64,000 bases of DNA, from positions 496,001-560,000 of the forward strand of contig NZ_FNNZ01000001.1 in the NCBI RefSeq assembly GCF_900106925.1. Reading direction: 5' to 3'. Under the pieces are notes generated by a model. That model had not been told where the DNA came from. It was given only the letters and a program-made list of their open reading frames with translations, and ran no database searches. A program made the position numbers and the translations under genes. The DNA comes from Thiocapsa roseopersicina (lineage in GTDB: Bacteria; Pseudomonadota; Gammaproteobacteria; Chromatiales; Chromatiaceae). Shown here one piece after another: positions 55,027 to 64,000 of the stretch (the first letter of the stretch is position 1; each line of letters begins with the position of its first letter).

Positions 55027-56264
55027 CCGCGCCACCCCAGGATCAGATCCATCACGTTGGTTCCCGTCGGTCCGGTGCGGATCAGGTCGCCGCTCGCCTC
55101 GAGCAGTGTGCCCGAATCGGCGCGATTCAGCCCCTGTGCGGCGTCGAGTCCGGCGTCTTGGATGCGTTCCAGCGTGGCACCGTCGATCAAGGCCCCTGCG
55201 TCGTCCGTCGGGCCATCGGTCCCGTCGGTCCCCGCGCTCAACAAGACGGCATCGGCGTGACCGGAAAGCTCGATCGCCGCCGCCAGGGCCAGGTGTTGAT
55301 TGCGACCGCCTCGCCCCGGCGCATCCGGCAGACGCAGCGTCGTTTCCCCGCCCGCGATCGCAAGACCCGGCGAACCGGCAAGCAAAGCACGCGCCAAACG
55401 TCGACCCGCGAGCGCGGCATCGCCCTCGACCGGCTGCGAATCGACCCGAATCGCGAGACCCGCACGGCGCCCCGCCTCGGCCGCGGCGGCCTTAGCGGTT
55501 TCCAGGGTCGCGACAAGCTCGATCTGCGGACCGCGCGTCGGCAAAGGTCCCCGCTCAACCAGGCCGCGCTCGACCCACCCGGAAAGCCAGGTCGGCAGAT
55601 CGAGCCCCGCAACCCCCTCGGCCAGACCGACCTCGGGAACCAACAGTCCGGAGCCGATCACGCCCGGATCATCCCCCGGCACGTCCGAGATCGCCAACAC
55701 ACGGGTCGGCCGGTCGCCGAGTGGGCTCAGCAGCCCTCCGCCTTTGATCCGAGACACCGACTTGCGCACCCGATTCACCGCGTCGATGGGCAGTCCGCTG
55801 CCGAGCAGCCATTGGCTCATGCGCCGCAGATCGGCGAGATCCAGTCCGGCGATCGGCACCTCCACCAGACTCGAGGCCCCGCCGGAGACGAGGAAGAGCA
55901 CCTGGGTCTGCGACGGCAACGCGCCGAGCGCGAAGATCAAGCGCCGACCGGCCTCCAGACTTCCCGCGTCCGGGATGGGATGACCGCCGAGCAGGCTCTC
56001 CATCCCAAGCCCGGCCAGGGCGGTGTGATCCAGATGACCGGGTTTGGTGATCAGTAGGCCGCCGACAACGCGCGGGCCCAAGACATCGCAGGCGCCCAGC
56101 GCCATGGACTGCGCGGCCTTGCCGATTGCACAGATCCACACGGAGCCGCCGCCCAAGGGTCGCGCGGCGAGCGCCTGCGCGACGACCGAACGCCCCTCCA
56201 CCGCGCGCAGTGCCGCGGCAAAGACCTCAAGCAACAGATGACGCGCGAAGGCGGTGTCAGCCAT
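55023..56264 (-). CDS. Glycerate 2-kinase (MOFRL family)
   Basis: 413 residues. The N-terminal domain has AIGKAAQSMALGA and FLVSGGASSLVEVP, the C-terminal MOFRL domain GGETTLRLPDAPGRGGRNQHLALA and LSAGTDGTDGPTDDAGA. It phosphorylates glycerate from glyoxylate or tartrate metabolism, consistent with photorespiratory-type glycolate salvage in an autotroph. The ATG at 56264 has only a weak ribosome-binding site; a TTG 12 codons earlier is less likely. Confidence 0.9.
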   Translation of the reverse strand: MADTAFARHLLLEVFAAALRAVEGRSVVAQALAARPLGGGSVWICAIGKAAQSMALGACDVLGPRVVGGLLITKPGHLDHTALAGLGMESLLGGHPIPDAGSLEAGRRLIFALGALPSQTQVLFLVSGGASSLVEVPIAGLDLADLRRMSQWLLGSGLPIDAVNRVRKSVSRIKGGGLLSPLGDRPTRVLAISDVPGDDPGVIGSGLLVPEVGLAEGVAGLDLPTWLSGWVERGLVERGPLPTRGPQIELVATLETAKAAAAEAGRRAGLAIRVDSQPVEGDAALAGRRLARALLAGSPGLAIAGGETTLRLPDAPGRGGRNQHLALAAAIELSGHADAVLLSAGTDGTDGPTDDAGALIDGATLERIQDAGLDAAQGLNRADSGTLLEASGDLIRTGPTGTNVMDLILGWRG

Positions 56265-56461
56265 CGAGACCGACCCGAGCGACGGGTTGGAAAACGGCAA
56301 GCCAAGTCTTCAAATTGACATTCGTCAATGCCATCCACAGAAAAGACATGTCTAACTGTCGGCGAGAAACGAAACCGGCAGCCAGGAAAGGGACATAGAC
56401 GGCCGAAGCCCGAGAACAAAAAAGGACCCTCCACTGAATCCTATTCGAACGAGTCCAATCC

Positions 56462-56725
56462 ATGAAGCTGTGCCCGAAATGCAATCGTTCCCCGTTGCCC
56501 TTCGTCATGGTCTTGCTGATCTCCAGTGTACTGGCCTTCATCACCTGGCTGGTGCTGGGCCTCTCCCAGGTCGAGCCCACCATCAGAGTGGCGGCCGGGG
56601 CGGCCGTGTTCCTCGCCGTCGGCGGAACCCTGCTGCACTACGTCATCAGTTGTCTCAAGCGCCACTGCCGGCACGACCGGGAACGTGAACGGATCCACGG
56701 CCAGACCTTCAGCCGACCCGCGTAA
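56462..56725 (+). CDS. Small membrane protein with N-terminal CxxC
   Basis: 87 residues: MKLCPKCNRSPLPF at the start (a single CxxC, half of a zinc ribbon), two hydrophobic segments (VMVLLISSVLAFITWLVLGL and VAAGAAVFLAVGGTLLHYV) and a basic, Cys/His-containing tail SCLKRHCRHDRERERIHG. It could bind metal with Cys at both ends. No family recognised. It overlaps the end of tsaB by 17 bp on the opposite strand; the ribosome-binding site is weak. Confidence 0.6.
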   Translation: MKLCPKCNRSPLPFVMVLLISSVLAFITWLVLGLSQVEPTIRVAAGAAVFLAVGGTLLHYVISCLKRHCRHDRERERIHGQTFSRPA

Positions 56726-57389
56726 CGCGATCCCGCAGATAGACGGGGGCCGCCAGCTCGGGCGGCACCGCATGCCCCGCAGCAAGCTCCGCGGCTCCGA
56801 GGACGGCCAGATCGCGAGCCTCGCAGATCGTCTCGCCGGCATAGGCGTTCGGGGACACGCGGGTGCGCGCGGCAAGCTCGGCGCCGTAGACAGACCAGCC
56901 CGGCCCGACACCGAACCATCCCTCGCCGTCGGGTGACTCGACCGCCTCCGGTGGACAGACGCGCTCTTCGCAGCGGGCCACGGCTAAGCCGCGTTCATCG
57001 ATCTCGAAACATCCCCAGTAGACCTCGCCCATCCGCGCATCCAGAGCCACCAGGAGACGGCGTTCGCCGCTGCGCCGAAACTCTCCTTGCGCGATCGCGG
57101 CCAAGGTCGAGACCGGCACGAGCGGCAACCCGGCGCCGAAGGCGGCTCCCTGCGCGACAGCGACCGCGATCCGCACACCCGTGAAGGATCCGGGACCGCG
57201 CGCGAAGGCGATCGCGTCCAGCGCATCCAGACGCGTTCCGGCGTCGTCCAGCACCTGCTGCATCATGCCCAGAATCAGCTCGCCGTGCCGACGCGGGGCG
57301 GTCTCGAGCACTTGCTCGATCCGCTCGCCCGAGAGCAGTGCCGCCGAGCAGGCGTCGCCCGAGGTATCGATCGCGAGGAGAGTCGTCAT
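56709..57389 (-). CDS. tsaB: TsaB, tRNA threonylcarbamoyladenosine biosynthesis protein
   Basis: 226 residues. The N-terminus LLAIDTSGDACSAALL and FARGPGSFTGVRIAVAVAQGAAFG are diagnostic for TsaB, the partner and activator of TsaD in making t6A37 of tRNA. The ATG at 57389 lacks a strong ribosome-binding site; a TTG five codons upstream is also in frame. Length and domain layout are normal. Confidence 0.94.
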   Translation of the reverse strand: MTTLLAIDTSGDACSAALLSGERIEQVLETAPRRHGELILGMMQQVLDDAGTRLDALDAIAFARGPGSFTGVRIAVAVAQGAAFGAGLPLVPVSTLAAIAQGEFRRSGERRLLVALDARMGEVYWGCFEIDERGLAVARCEERVCPPEAVESPDGEGWFGVGPGWSVYGAELAARTRVSPNAYAGETICEARDLAVLGAAELAAGHAVPPELAAPVYLRDRVTRVG

Positions 57390-57485
57390 GAGGGAGAAGG
57401 GCAATAGATGCAGCCAAGGGATCCTTGGTTGCGATTCTATACGGAGTCGGCGCCGAGCTGCGGATATCCGATTTTTGAACCGTTC

Positions 57486-58430
57486 CTAAAAAGGGGACGG
57501 GCGAACAGCCCGGCCTCGATCGGAGGTCTCCGACAGGCGCGCCGAGTCGAGCATGCGGACAAAATCCAACGGCGGGAACAAGACCCAACCGCGAAAATCC
57601 GGGCTCAAGGGCCCGGCGCATTCGCACGGCGGGGCATCGTCGGCGAGATCCACCAGCCACAATCCACGCTGACCGGACAGGCCGAACGGAGTCTCCAAGC
57701 GGGTTTCGACCGCCCAGCTGCTCAATCCGCTCATGCGATCCTGAATCGCGTTCACGAAGACCTGCGCGATCAGTCCGAGCAGAAGGATCTCCTTGTATCT
57801 CAGCTCGATCGACCTGATGCCTTGATACCCGACAACAGGATAGGCGTCCCGCGAAGCGTCAACCGATCGAGGATACCTAGTGCTCACGACCAGCCGCACC
57901 GACAGGGCATGGAGATCACGCCAGGATCCCGCGGGAAGCGGGATCTGCAAGCGCGCGGCATGTCGTATCTGGTATTGAAAGAAATGAAAAAGGTTGCGGA
58001 CAGCCCACCCGCTCAGATCGGCATCGGGAGCACGTTGGCGGTTTGCGGTCAGCTCGATGGCCGCCGCGAGATTGCGGAACATCAATCGATAGAGACGCCC
58101 CTCGAACACCGACCCGGATCCCATCGGGCGCTCGCCCGTCTCCTCCCCGACGTGAGCACCAGTATGCTCGCATGACGCCAGCAAGGGTGCCTTCCAGGCG
58201 CGCAGGAACCGCAATCGTGCGGCGGCGTCCAGGTCGCTCGTCAGCAACGCTTGCAGCATCTCGATCAGCTTGGCGGGGGTAATCCGGTCCCCGACCGACG
58301 GGACGGCGGCAAGCAGGCCGCTCGCCGACCCGAGACTGCCGGACGAAGCAGGCTCCCCGATCGGGATGGATAAGGTCAGGCCCGTCGGCAAGCCGGGTGC
58401 GGGTCGAGCAGAGGTCTGAAGGGTCATCAT
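57486..58430 (-). CDS. Hypothetical protein
   Basis: 314 residues, predicted cytoplasmic and mostly helical. The stretches ITPAKLIEMLQALLTSDLDAAARLRFLRAW, RLYRLMFRNLAAAIELTANRQ, FHFFQYQIRHAARLQIPLPAGSWRDLHAL and RYKEILLLGLI resemble the helical N-terminal part of some gammaproteobacterial PilZ-domain proteins, but the PilZ part itself is not evident. The C-terminal 70 residues are beta-rich (SWAVETRLETPFGLSGQRGLWLVDL). No function can be given. Upstream is only a weak ribosome-binding site; the gene appears single. Confidence 0.7.
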   Translation of the reverse strand: MMTLQTSARPAPGLPTGLTLSIPIGEPASSGSLGSASGLLAAVPSVGDRITPAKLIEMLQALLTSDLDAAARLRFLRAWKAPLLASCEHTGAHVGEETGERPMGSGSVFEGRLYRLMFRNLAAAIELTANRQRAPDADLSGWAVRNLFHFFQYQIRHAARLQIPLPAGSWRDLHALSVRLVVSTRYPRSVDASRDAYPVVGYQGIRSIELRYKEILLLGLIAQVFVNAIQDRMSGLSSWAVETRLETPFGLSGQRGLWLVDLADDAPPCECAGPLSPDFRGWVLFPPLDFVRMLDSARLSETSDRGRAVRPSPF

Positions 58431-58603
58431 GCCAAATCCGCGGGTCGATGACGAACCGCCGCGGGCCTATCCATCGACAGGTCCGCGGATACCCCATCCC
58501 CTGGAGCAAGTCCGTACGCTGAGCAGGATCCTTTGACTGAATGCTAGCCCCGGCGGGGTGCCTCGAACTGCCGACCGCTCCGCAGATTCAAAACGACGAC
58601 CGA

Positions 58604-59596
58604 TCAGCTGTCGAACCCTTTGAGGATCGCCCGGGTCTCGTCCGCCGCGATCCGCGGGCCGATGCAGGTCACCAGTTTTGCCGAGGCCGCGGAGGCCAGA
58701 TTGCCCGCCCGCGCGAAGTCCCAGCCCTGGCTGAGCCCGTAGATGAAGGCGCCGGCGAACATGTCCCCGGCACCGACCGTATCCACGGCCTTGACCTTGA
58801 TCGGTGCAATCTCGATCAAGCCTTCGCCGTCCCAGACCAAGGCACCTTCAGGCCCGCGCGTGATGGCGAATGTGCGGCTGATGGTCTTCAGATACTCCAC
58901 CGCGACACCGAGATCCTCGCTGCCGGCCATGCCCATCGCCTCGAACTCGTTGGCGAACAGCAGATCCACCCCCGAGCCGATCATCTGGAGCAGTCCGGAC
59001 TTGAAAAATTTCACCATGTTGGGATCGGACAGCGAGATCGCGGTCTTCACCCCGGCCGCGTCGGCGATTCCCTTCGCGGCGATGGACGCCTCGCGGGCCG
59101 CATCCGATGTCACCAGATAGCCCTCGGTGTAGAACCATTCCGACTCGCGCAGCGCCTCCTCGACCAGCTCGTTGGTGGAGAGGGCGCCGCTCACCCCCAG
59201 GAAGGTGCACATGGTCCGGTCGCTGTCGGGGGTGACCAGGACGACGCAGCGCCCGGTGTGGCCTTCGGCCTTACGGGTGTGGTTGTTGGTGTCCACACCG
59301 CCGCGGACCAGATCATCCATGTAGAAATGGCCGAGCTCGTCGTCCGCCACCTTGCAGGAGTAGAACGCCTTGCCGCCGAGCTGACTGAGCGCGATGACCG
59401 AATTCGCGGCCGATCCGCCCGACCCGCGCTGGGGTTGGTGATGTTTGAGATGCGACATGATCGCTGCTTGTTGCACCTCGTCGACCAGGGTCATGACACC
59501 CTTGTCGATCCCCAGGATGCCGAGATCCGCCGCATCCACCTCGTATTCCATATCCACCAGCGCGTTGCCGATGCCGTAGACCTGATATTTCGCCAT
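58604..59596 (-). CDS. PfkB-family carbohydrate/nucleoside kinase, adenosine-kinase-like
   Basis: 330 residues. N-terminal GIGNALVDMEYEV, the GSGGSAANSVIALSQLGGKAFYSCKV signature, NEFEAMGM and the ATP/anion-hole motif DTVGAGDMFAGAF with the catalytic Asp. The sequence fits the adenosine-kinase-like subgroup found in many bacteria. Substrate could be adenosine or a related sugar. GAGGG lies 4 nt before the ATG. Confidence 0.9.
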   Translation of the reverse strand: MAKYQVYGIGNALVDMEYEVDAADLGILGIDKGVMTLVDEVQQAAIMSHLKHHQPQRGSGGSAANSVIALSQLGGKAFYSCKVADDELGHFYMDDLVRGGVDTNNHTRKAEGHTGRCVVLVTPDSDRTMCTFLGVSGALSTNELVEEALRESEWFYTEGYLVTSDAAREASIAAKGIADAAGVKTAISLSDPNMVKFFKSGLLQMIGSGVDLLFANEFEAMGMAGSEDLGVAVEYLKTISRTFAITRGPEGALVWDGEGLIEIAPIKVKAVDTVGAGDMFAGAFIYGLSQGWDFARAGNLASAASAKLVTCIGPRIAADETRAILKGFDS

Positions 59597-59625
59597 GAAT
59601 CCCTCGTCTCCTCATCGAAAAGGCG

Positions 59626-61953
59626 TCAGTGTATACCGAGTGCGCGATGGGTCCAGAACCGGCCGCCGCGCTCGCGCCATGCCCAAGGGCCCGCAACTGT
59701 GCCGTCCGGCCCGAGCCGCAGCTCGACCGCGCCGACCAGACCCGTGTCCAGTGCGGGGATACCGCGCGCCGAGACCCGCTCGCGCACCTCGGCGACGGGA
59801 AAGCCGAAATGGTTGGCATAGCCGGAGGCGAAGAGGACCAGTCCGGGCGAGACCGCGTCCAGAAAATCGGGATGGGTCGAGGTTGCGCTGCCGTGGTGAC
59901 CGGCGACCAGCACATCGCTCACGAGCGCATCTCCCCGTTCACGGGCCAGACGGCGTTCGACCCTCGCCTGGATATCGCCGGTCAGGAGGATGGAGCGATC
60001 CCCGGTTTCGACACGCAGCACGCAGGAGGCGTCGTTGCCCCGGAACCCCGCATCGGACGGATGGAGGAACCGAAAGGACACGCCGGACCAGTCCCAACCA
60101 TCGCCTGCTCGGCAAGGCTCGGCGCCCGGCGGATCCAGATCTCCCGGCTCTCCGCTGTCGATGCGATCGATCGGAATACGTTCGGCCAAACCGGCCAGAC
60201 CACCGGCGTGATCGCGGTCGGCATGACTGACGACCAGACGTTCGATCCGACGCACCCCGTGGGCCGCCAGAAAGGGCGCGACCACCGCGCTGCCCGTATC
60301 GAACCCGCTCGGAAAGCCGGGGCCGGTGTCGTAGACGAGCGTGCCCTCGCGGGTACGGACCACGGCGGACAGGCCAAGCCCGACGTCCAGCAGGGTAAAC
60401 CAAGCCTCGCCGTAGCCCGGCCGGGGCGTTCCCAGAACGAACATCGGGACGACGAGCAGCAGACCCAGCCAGCGCCCCGGCAACCCGCGCGGCGCGAGCA
60501 TCAGCACCGCCCCCGCACCCGCGGCCAGCCAGACCCAGAGCGGACGCTCGGGCAGCGCCATCGCGGCCCAAGGCAAGGCGGCAATCCAGGCGAGCCCGTC
60601 CAGACACCACCCGAGCAGATGCGCCGTCCACTGCAAGGGCCACCAGGGGACCGAGCCGAGTCCGGGGATCAGGCTCAGCAGACTCGTCGTCAGGACCAGC
60701 GGCAGCAGGATCAAACTGAAGAGCGGCACGGCGACCAGATTCACCGGCGGCGCGATGAGCGAAGCCCGCCCGAAGAGCAGGAACAAGAGCGGCAGCAGAC
60801 CGATCCCGACCGCCCATTGGGCCCGACCCCAGCGCGTCCAGAGATCGCGGCTCGGCAGCCGTTGCCCGAGGCTGAACACGAGCACTGCCACGGCGCCGAA
60901 TGACAGCCAGAATCCGGGCGACAGCACCGCCCCCGGATCGACCAGCAGCACACCGACCAAGGCCAGCACGAGCGCGTGGTAGGGCCGCAGCGTCCGCTGC
61001 CAGAGAAGCGCCGCGAAGACCACCGCGATCATTACAAGCGCACGCTGGGTCGAGACCGCGAAGCCCGCCAGTCCCGCATAGCCGAGTGCGGCGATCATCC
61101 CGCCGATCGCCGCCGCGCGCGGCGCTGCCAACGCGACCGTGAGGCGAGCACTGCGCGACCACAGCCAACGTACCAGAAAGAAGACCGCACCGGCGATCAG
61201 GCCGACATGCAGCCCGGAGATGGCGACCAGATGATTGGTTCCGGTGCGCATCATGACCTCCCAGTCGTCCTGATCGAATCCGGAGCGATCACCGATCACC
61301 AGTGCCTGTACCAGAGGCAAGGCCGGTGCGCCGTCCAAGACTTGGGCAAGATGCTCGGACAGGCCCTGGCGCCGACGATCGAGCCAGTAGCGGCCGGCAC
61401 CCGCATCGAGCCGCTGCGGCGGCTCGCCTCGGCGCAGGTTGCCCGTCGCCTTGACACCCTGCTCGAACAGCCAGCGCTCGAAGTCGAAGGTGCCCGGGTT
61501 GGCGAGACCGTGCCGGGGCTTGAGCCGCACGGGCAGGCGCCATTGCTCCCCGGCGCGCAAAGGCGGCGCACCCTCGTACCAGGAGAGCCGGACCAGGCCG
61601 GTGAAGGGGATGGGCTCGCCCTCGTGCCGGGCCTGCTCCACCTCGAACAGGAATCGCCGAGCGAGACCCGAATCGGTCGGGATCGAGGCAATGCGCCCTT
61701 CCACGACGAGAGGCGCACGGGCCAGATCATCCGGAAAGGGCGCACAAAGCAGGAGGCAGGCGTGCCACTGCGCCCAGAATGCGCCGAGCAGCAGCCAGAA
61801 GGGCAGTCGCAGCAGGCGCCAGCGCCACGCGGCGATCGCCAAACCAACGGTGACGAAGCCGGTGGGGGCAAGCGGCGGCAGCCACGGCAGCAGGTAAACG
61901 ACGGCGACGCCGGAGGCGAATGCGAGACCGGCGCCAGTCGTATTCCGGGTCAT
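59626..61953 (-). CDS. comEC: DNA internalization protein ComEC/Rec2
   Basis: 775 residues. N-terminal OB-like DUF4131 region (~60-185), central competence channel domain with many helices (TGTNHLVAISGLHVGLIAG onwards), and a C-terminal metallo-beta-lactamase domain from ~515 with VYDTGPGF, VVSHADRDHAGG and VAGHHGSATS. It moves one DNA strand across the inner membrane in transformation. The ATG at 61953 is preferred to a TTG 20 codons upstream. No other competence genes are in the window. Confidence 0.92.
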   Translation of the reverse strand: MTRNTTGAGLAFASGVAVVYLLPWLPPLAPTGFVTVGLAIAAWRWRLLRLPFWLLLGAFWAQWHACLLLCAPFPDDLARAPLVVEGRIASIPTDSGLARRFLFEVEQARHEGEPIPFTGLVRLSWYEGAPPLRAGEQWRLPVRLKPRHGLANPGTFDFERWLFEQGVKATGNLRRGEPPQRLDAGAGRYWLDRRRQGLSEHLAQVLDGAPALPLVQALVIGDRSGFDQDDWEVMMRTGTNHLVAISGLHVGLIAGAVFFLVRWLWSRSARLTVALAAPRAAAIGGMIAALGYAGLAGFAVSTQRALVMIAVVFAALLWQRTLRPYHALVLALVGVLLVDPGAVLSPGFWLSFGAVAVLVFSLGQRLPSRDLWTRWGRAQWAVGIGLLPLLFLLFGRASLIAPPVNLVAVPLFSLILLPLVLTTSLLSLIPGLGSVPWWPLQWTAHLLGWCLDGLAWIAALPWAAMALPERPLWVWLAAGAGAVLMLAPRGLPGRWLGLLLVVPMFVLGTPRPGYGEAWFTLLDVGLGLSAVVRTREGTLVYDTGPGFPSGFDTGSAVVAPFLAAHGVRRIERLVVSHADRDHAGGLAGLAERIPIDRIDSGEPGDLDPPGAEPCRAGDGWDWSGVSFRFLHPSDAGFRGNDASCVLRVETGDRSILLTGDIQARVERRLARERGDALVSDVLVAGHHGSATSTHPDFLDAVSPGLVLFASGYANHFGFPVAEVRERVSARGIPALDTGLVGAVELRLGPDGTVAGPWAWRERGGRFWTHRALGIH

Positions 61954-62093
61954 CGTCGGGGCACCGCGAGGGGTTCGTGACCGCCGTTGCACGGCCGGTG
62001 CCGATCCCGACAACGCGGATCACTGCATCTGTCCATGACTGCTATATACTCCGCGGCCTATTCCTCTGGCGTAAGATCCACCGGACTTGCGGC

Positions 62094-62645
62094 GTGAAAC
62101 GATGGCTCAAGCGAAATCTACCCGCCGCCGGAGTCATCCGTGCGAGCGGCCGTTTCGGGGTTTTCGGCAAGCTCCTGCATGACCCGAATCTCTGGCACCT
62201 GAACCGGCATTCGGTCTCGGGTGCCACCGCGGTCGGTTGCTTCGTGATGTTTCTGCCGCCCTTCGGCCAGTCGCTGATCGCCGCCGCGGCGGCCATCGTG
62301 CTGCGCGTGAATCTCCCGATCTCGGTCGCGCTGGTCTGGGTCACCAATCCGGTGACCATCCCGCCGGTCTTCTATTTCACGTATCGACTCGGCTGCTGGA
62401 TGCTCGGGATCGAGCCCGGCGAATTCGCGCTCGAGTACTGGCTGGATTGGCATCACTGGCTCGCCGTGATCTGGCCTTTGGCGCTCGGCAACCTGGTGTG
62501 CGGCATCCTCTGCTCGGGACTAGGCTATCTCACGATTCAGCAGATCTGGCGCCGTCGGCTGATGCGCCGGATCCGCGAGCGACGGGAACGCTATCGGGCG
62601 TCGGCGTCGCGCGACAACCGCCCGTCGTCCAATCGCCAGACCTGA
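62094..62645 (+). CDS. DUF2062 membrane protein
   Basis: 183 residues starting at GTG 62094. The segment [49 protein letters not shown] and [17 protein letters not shown] are the DUF2062 core, with two or three membrane helices and a very basic C-terminus. Function unknown. Its end overlaps the end of lolD (opposite strand) by 55 bp. Confidence 0.85.
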   Translation: MKRWLKRNLPAAGVIRASGRFGVFGKLLHDPNLWHLNRHSVSGATAVGCFVMFLPPFGQSLIAAAAAIVLRVNLPISVALVWVTNPVTIPPVFYFTYRLGCWMLGIEPGEFALEYWLDWHHWLAVIWPLALGNLVCGILCSGLGYLTIQQIWRRRLMRRIRERRERYRASASRDNRPSSNRQT

Positions 62646-63289
62646 TCCATGCGGGCGGCCAGCTCCTGGTCGTGGGTGACGATGACCAGACTGGTGCCGA
62701 TCGCGGCATTGAGCTCCAGCATCAGATCGAAGACGCGGGCGGCGGTGACCCGATCGAGGTTTCCCGTGGGCTCGTCCGCCAGGAGACAGGCCGGATGGGT
62801 GACCAAGGCGCGCGCCACCGCGGCGCGCTGACGCTCGCCGCCCGACATCTCGCCGGGTTTGTGCCGGGCACGGCTCCCGAGTCCCACGCGATCGAGCAAG
62901 GCCGCCGCGCGATCGCGCGCATCGCTCGGCCGGCTGCCGCCGATCAGCAGCGGCATGGCGACGTTCTCGAGCGCGGTGAACTCGGCGAGCAGGTGATGGA
63001 ACTGATAGACGAAGCCGAGATGGCGGTTGCGCAGCAGGCCGCGTTTGGTCTCGGAGAGTCGGTTGACCTCCTGACCGAGCCAGCGCAGGCTCCCGCTGCT
63101 CGGGCGCTCCAGTCCGCCGACGCAATGCAGCAGTGTGCTCTTGCCCGAGCCCGACGCCCCGACGATCGCGATCCGCTCGCCGGCACCGACGCGAAAATCC
63201 ACATCGCGTAGCACCTCGACCTCCAGCGGACCCTGACGGAAGGTCTTCGACAGGCCTTTGACCTCCAACACGGGCACGAGCTCACTCAT
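62591..63289 (-). CDS. lolD: Lipoprotein-releasing ABC transporter ATP-binding protein LolD
   Basis: 232 residues. Walker [11 protein letters not shown]-loop [18 protein letters not shown] (typical of LolD), signature MSGGERQR, Walker [13 protein letters not shown] and switch HD in IVTHDQ. It powers release of outer-membrane lipoproteins from the inner membrane. The start overlaps the end of lolC/E by 8 bp. Confidence 0.95.
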   Translation of the reverse strand: MSELVPVLEVKGLSKTFRQGPLEVEVLRDVDFRVGAGERIAIVGASGSGKSTLLHCVGGLERPSSGSLRWLGQEVNRLSETKRGLLRNRHLGFVYQFHHLLAEFTALENVAMPLLIGGSRPSDARDRAAALLDRVGLGSRARHKPGEMSGGERQRAAVARALVTHPACLLADEPTGNLDRVTAARVFDLMLELNAAIGTSLVIVTHDQELAARMDQVWRLDDGRLSRDADAR

Positions 63290-64000
63290 AACGCAGGGCC
63301 TCGGCCGGCTGGGTCGCGGCCGCACGCCAGGCCGGATAGATGGTCGCAAGCACGGACATCAGGAAGGCCGCACCGCCGACGAACAGCACATCCTTCAGAT
63401 GCACGTCCGAGGGCAGCGCGCTGATGTAATAGATGGTCGGATCAAGGAAGTGCACGCCGAAGAGCCCCTCGATCCCGGCGACGACGGTCTCGACGTTGAG
63501 CGCCAGGATCACCCCGGCCACCATCCCGATGAGGGTCCCGACCAGACCGATCGCAGTGCCCTGCACCATGAAGATCCCCATGATGCGAGCGGGCGAGGCA
63601 CCGAGGGTGCGCAGCACGGCGATGTCGGCCTGCTTGTCGGTCACGACCATCACCAGGGTCGAGACGATATTGAAGGCGGCCACGGCCACGATCAGGAAGA
63701 GGATGATGCTCATCATCCGCTTCTCCATCGCCAGTGCGCTGAAGAAGTTGCTGTGGACCTGGGTCCAGTCCAGGACGCGGTAGACCCCGTCCAGCTCGTA
63801 GGCGATATCGCGTGAGAGCTGCGGCGCCAGCCACATATCGGTCAACTTCAGCCGTACACCCGAGACCGCATCGCCCAGGCTCAGCAGCTTGGCCGCGTCG
63901 TCCATCTGCATGAAGGCGGCATTGCGGTCGTAGTCCGCCATGCCGACCGAGAAGACGCCGCTCACGGTGAAGCGTTTGAGCCGCGGCATGATCCCGACCG
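63282..64000 (-). CDS. Lipoprotein-releasing permease LolC/LolE, cut by right window edge
   Basis: The C-terminal ~239 residues are present. [22 protein letters not shown] belongs to the periplasmic domain; then come three membrane helices ([63 protein letters not shown]) and the final [13 protein letters not shown]. Operon order lolC/E-lolD is usual. Whether it is LolC, LolE or the hybrid LolF cannot be told from this part. Confidence 0.92.
   Translation of the reverse strand, partial: VGIMPRLKRFTVSGVFSVGMADYDRNAAFMQMDDAAKLLSLGDAVSGVRLKLTDMWLAPQLSRDIAYELDGVYRVLDWTQVHSNFFSALAMEKRMMSIILFLIVAVAAFNIVSTLVMVVTDKQADIAVLRTLGASPARIMGIFMVQGTAIGLVGTLIGMVAGVILALNVETVVAGIEGLFGVHFLDPTIYYISALPSDVHLKDVLFVGGAAFLMSVLATIYPAWRAAATQPAEALRYE

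Overview
The window is about 64 kb of high-GC DNA with an almost gap-free gene layout. The gene content suggests an anaerobic phototrophic gammaproteobacterium of the Chromatiaceae (purple sulfur bacteria), probably close to Thiocapsa or Allochromatium. The strongest pointers are a NiFe hydrogenase operon in the order hynS-isp1-isp2-hynL, as described in Thiocapsa roseopersicina, and a secreted Gly/Tyr/Pro-rich protein resembling sulfur globule proteins. An adenosylcobalamin-dependent ribonucleotide reductase and a perfect FNR box fit the same picture. The assignment rests on recognition alone; no database was searched.

Left part (1-17.5 kb): a cut L,D-transpeptidase, a patatin-like putative lipoprotein, a small secreted repeat protein, class II ribonucleotide reductase, and a coupled ATP-grasp / alpha-E / transglutaminase operon. 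Then come nikR with a DUF2076 gene, a Crp/Fnr-type regulator and a stand-alone cbiM-type Ni/Co transporter gene that share a 65-bp leader element, an MlaE-MlaF-MlaD lipid transport operon, the sulfur-globule-like gene, glucokinase, a small metal-binding HMA protein and a 5'-truncated bacterial sodium channel gene.

Middle part (17.5-37.7 kb): four translationally coupled envelope genes (tamA, tamB, an LpxL/HtrB-type acyltransferase, a UPF0104-type membrane protein). Next is succinate dehydrogenase sdhCDAB with sdhE, a di-heme cytochrome c peroxidase lying between sdhE and a ygfX-like gene, a MoaD/ThiS-like protein paired with a BNR beta-propeller protein, two small genes of unknown function, a Tat-exported metallophosphoesterase and rtcB.

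Right part (37.7-64 kb): the hydrogenase operon on the minus strand, ended by a strong terminator. It is followed by an agmatine deiminase gene lying exactly between two copies of a ~195-bp repeat, then a minus-strand signalling cluster (GGDEF/EAL protein, STAS protein, PAS-GAF-PAS histidine kinase, FixJ-type regulator, PilZ protein) and a divergent CheB-CheR-PAS fusion. Housekeeping genes close the window: DUF455, glycerate kinase, tsaB, a PfkB kinase, comEC, DUF2062, lolD and a cut lolC/lolE.

The least explained structures are repeats. One family has AACCGCG-type inverted ends, with three ~191-196-bp double units and one 91-bp single unit. It touches the ends of nikR, the transglutaminase gene and the agmatine deiminase gene, and sits upstream of the hydrogenase operon. 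A second is the 65-bp leader shared by the Crp/Fnr and cbiM genes. Nickel links several distant loci: NikR, a CbiM-type transporter and the NiFe hydrogenase.
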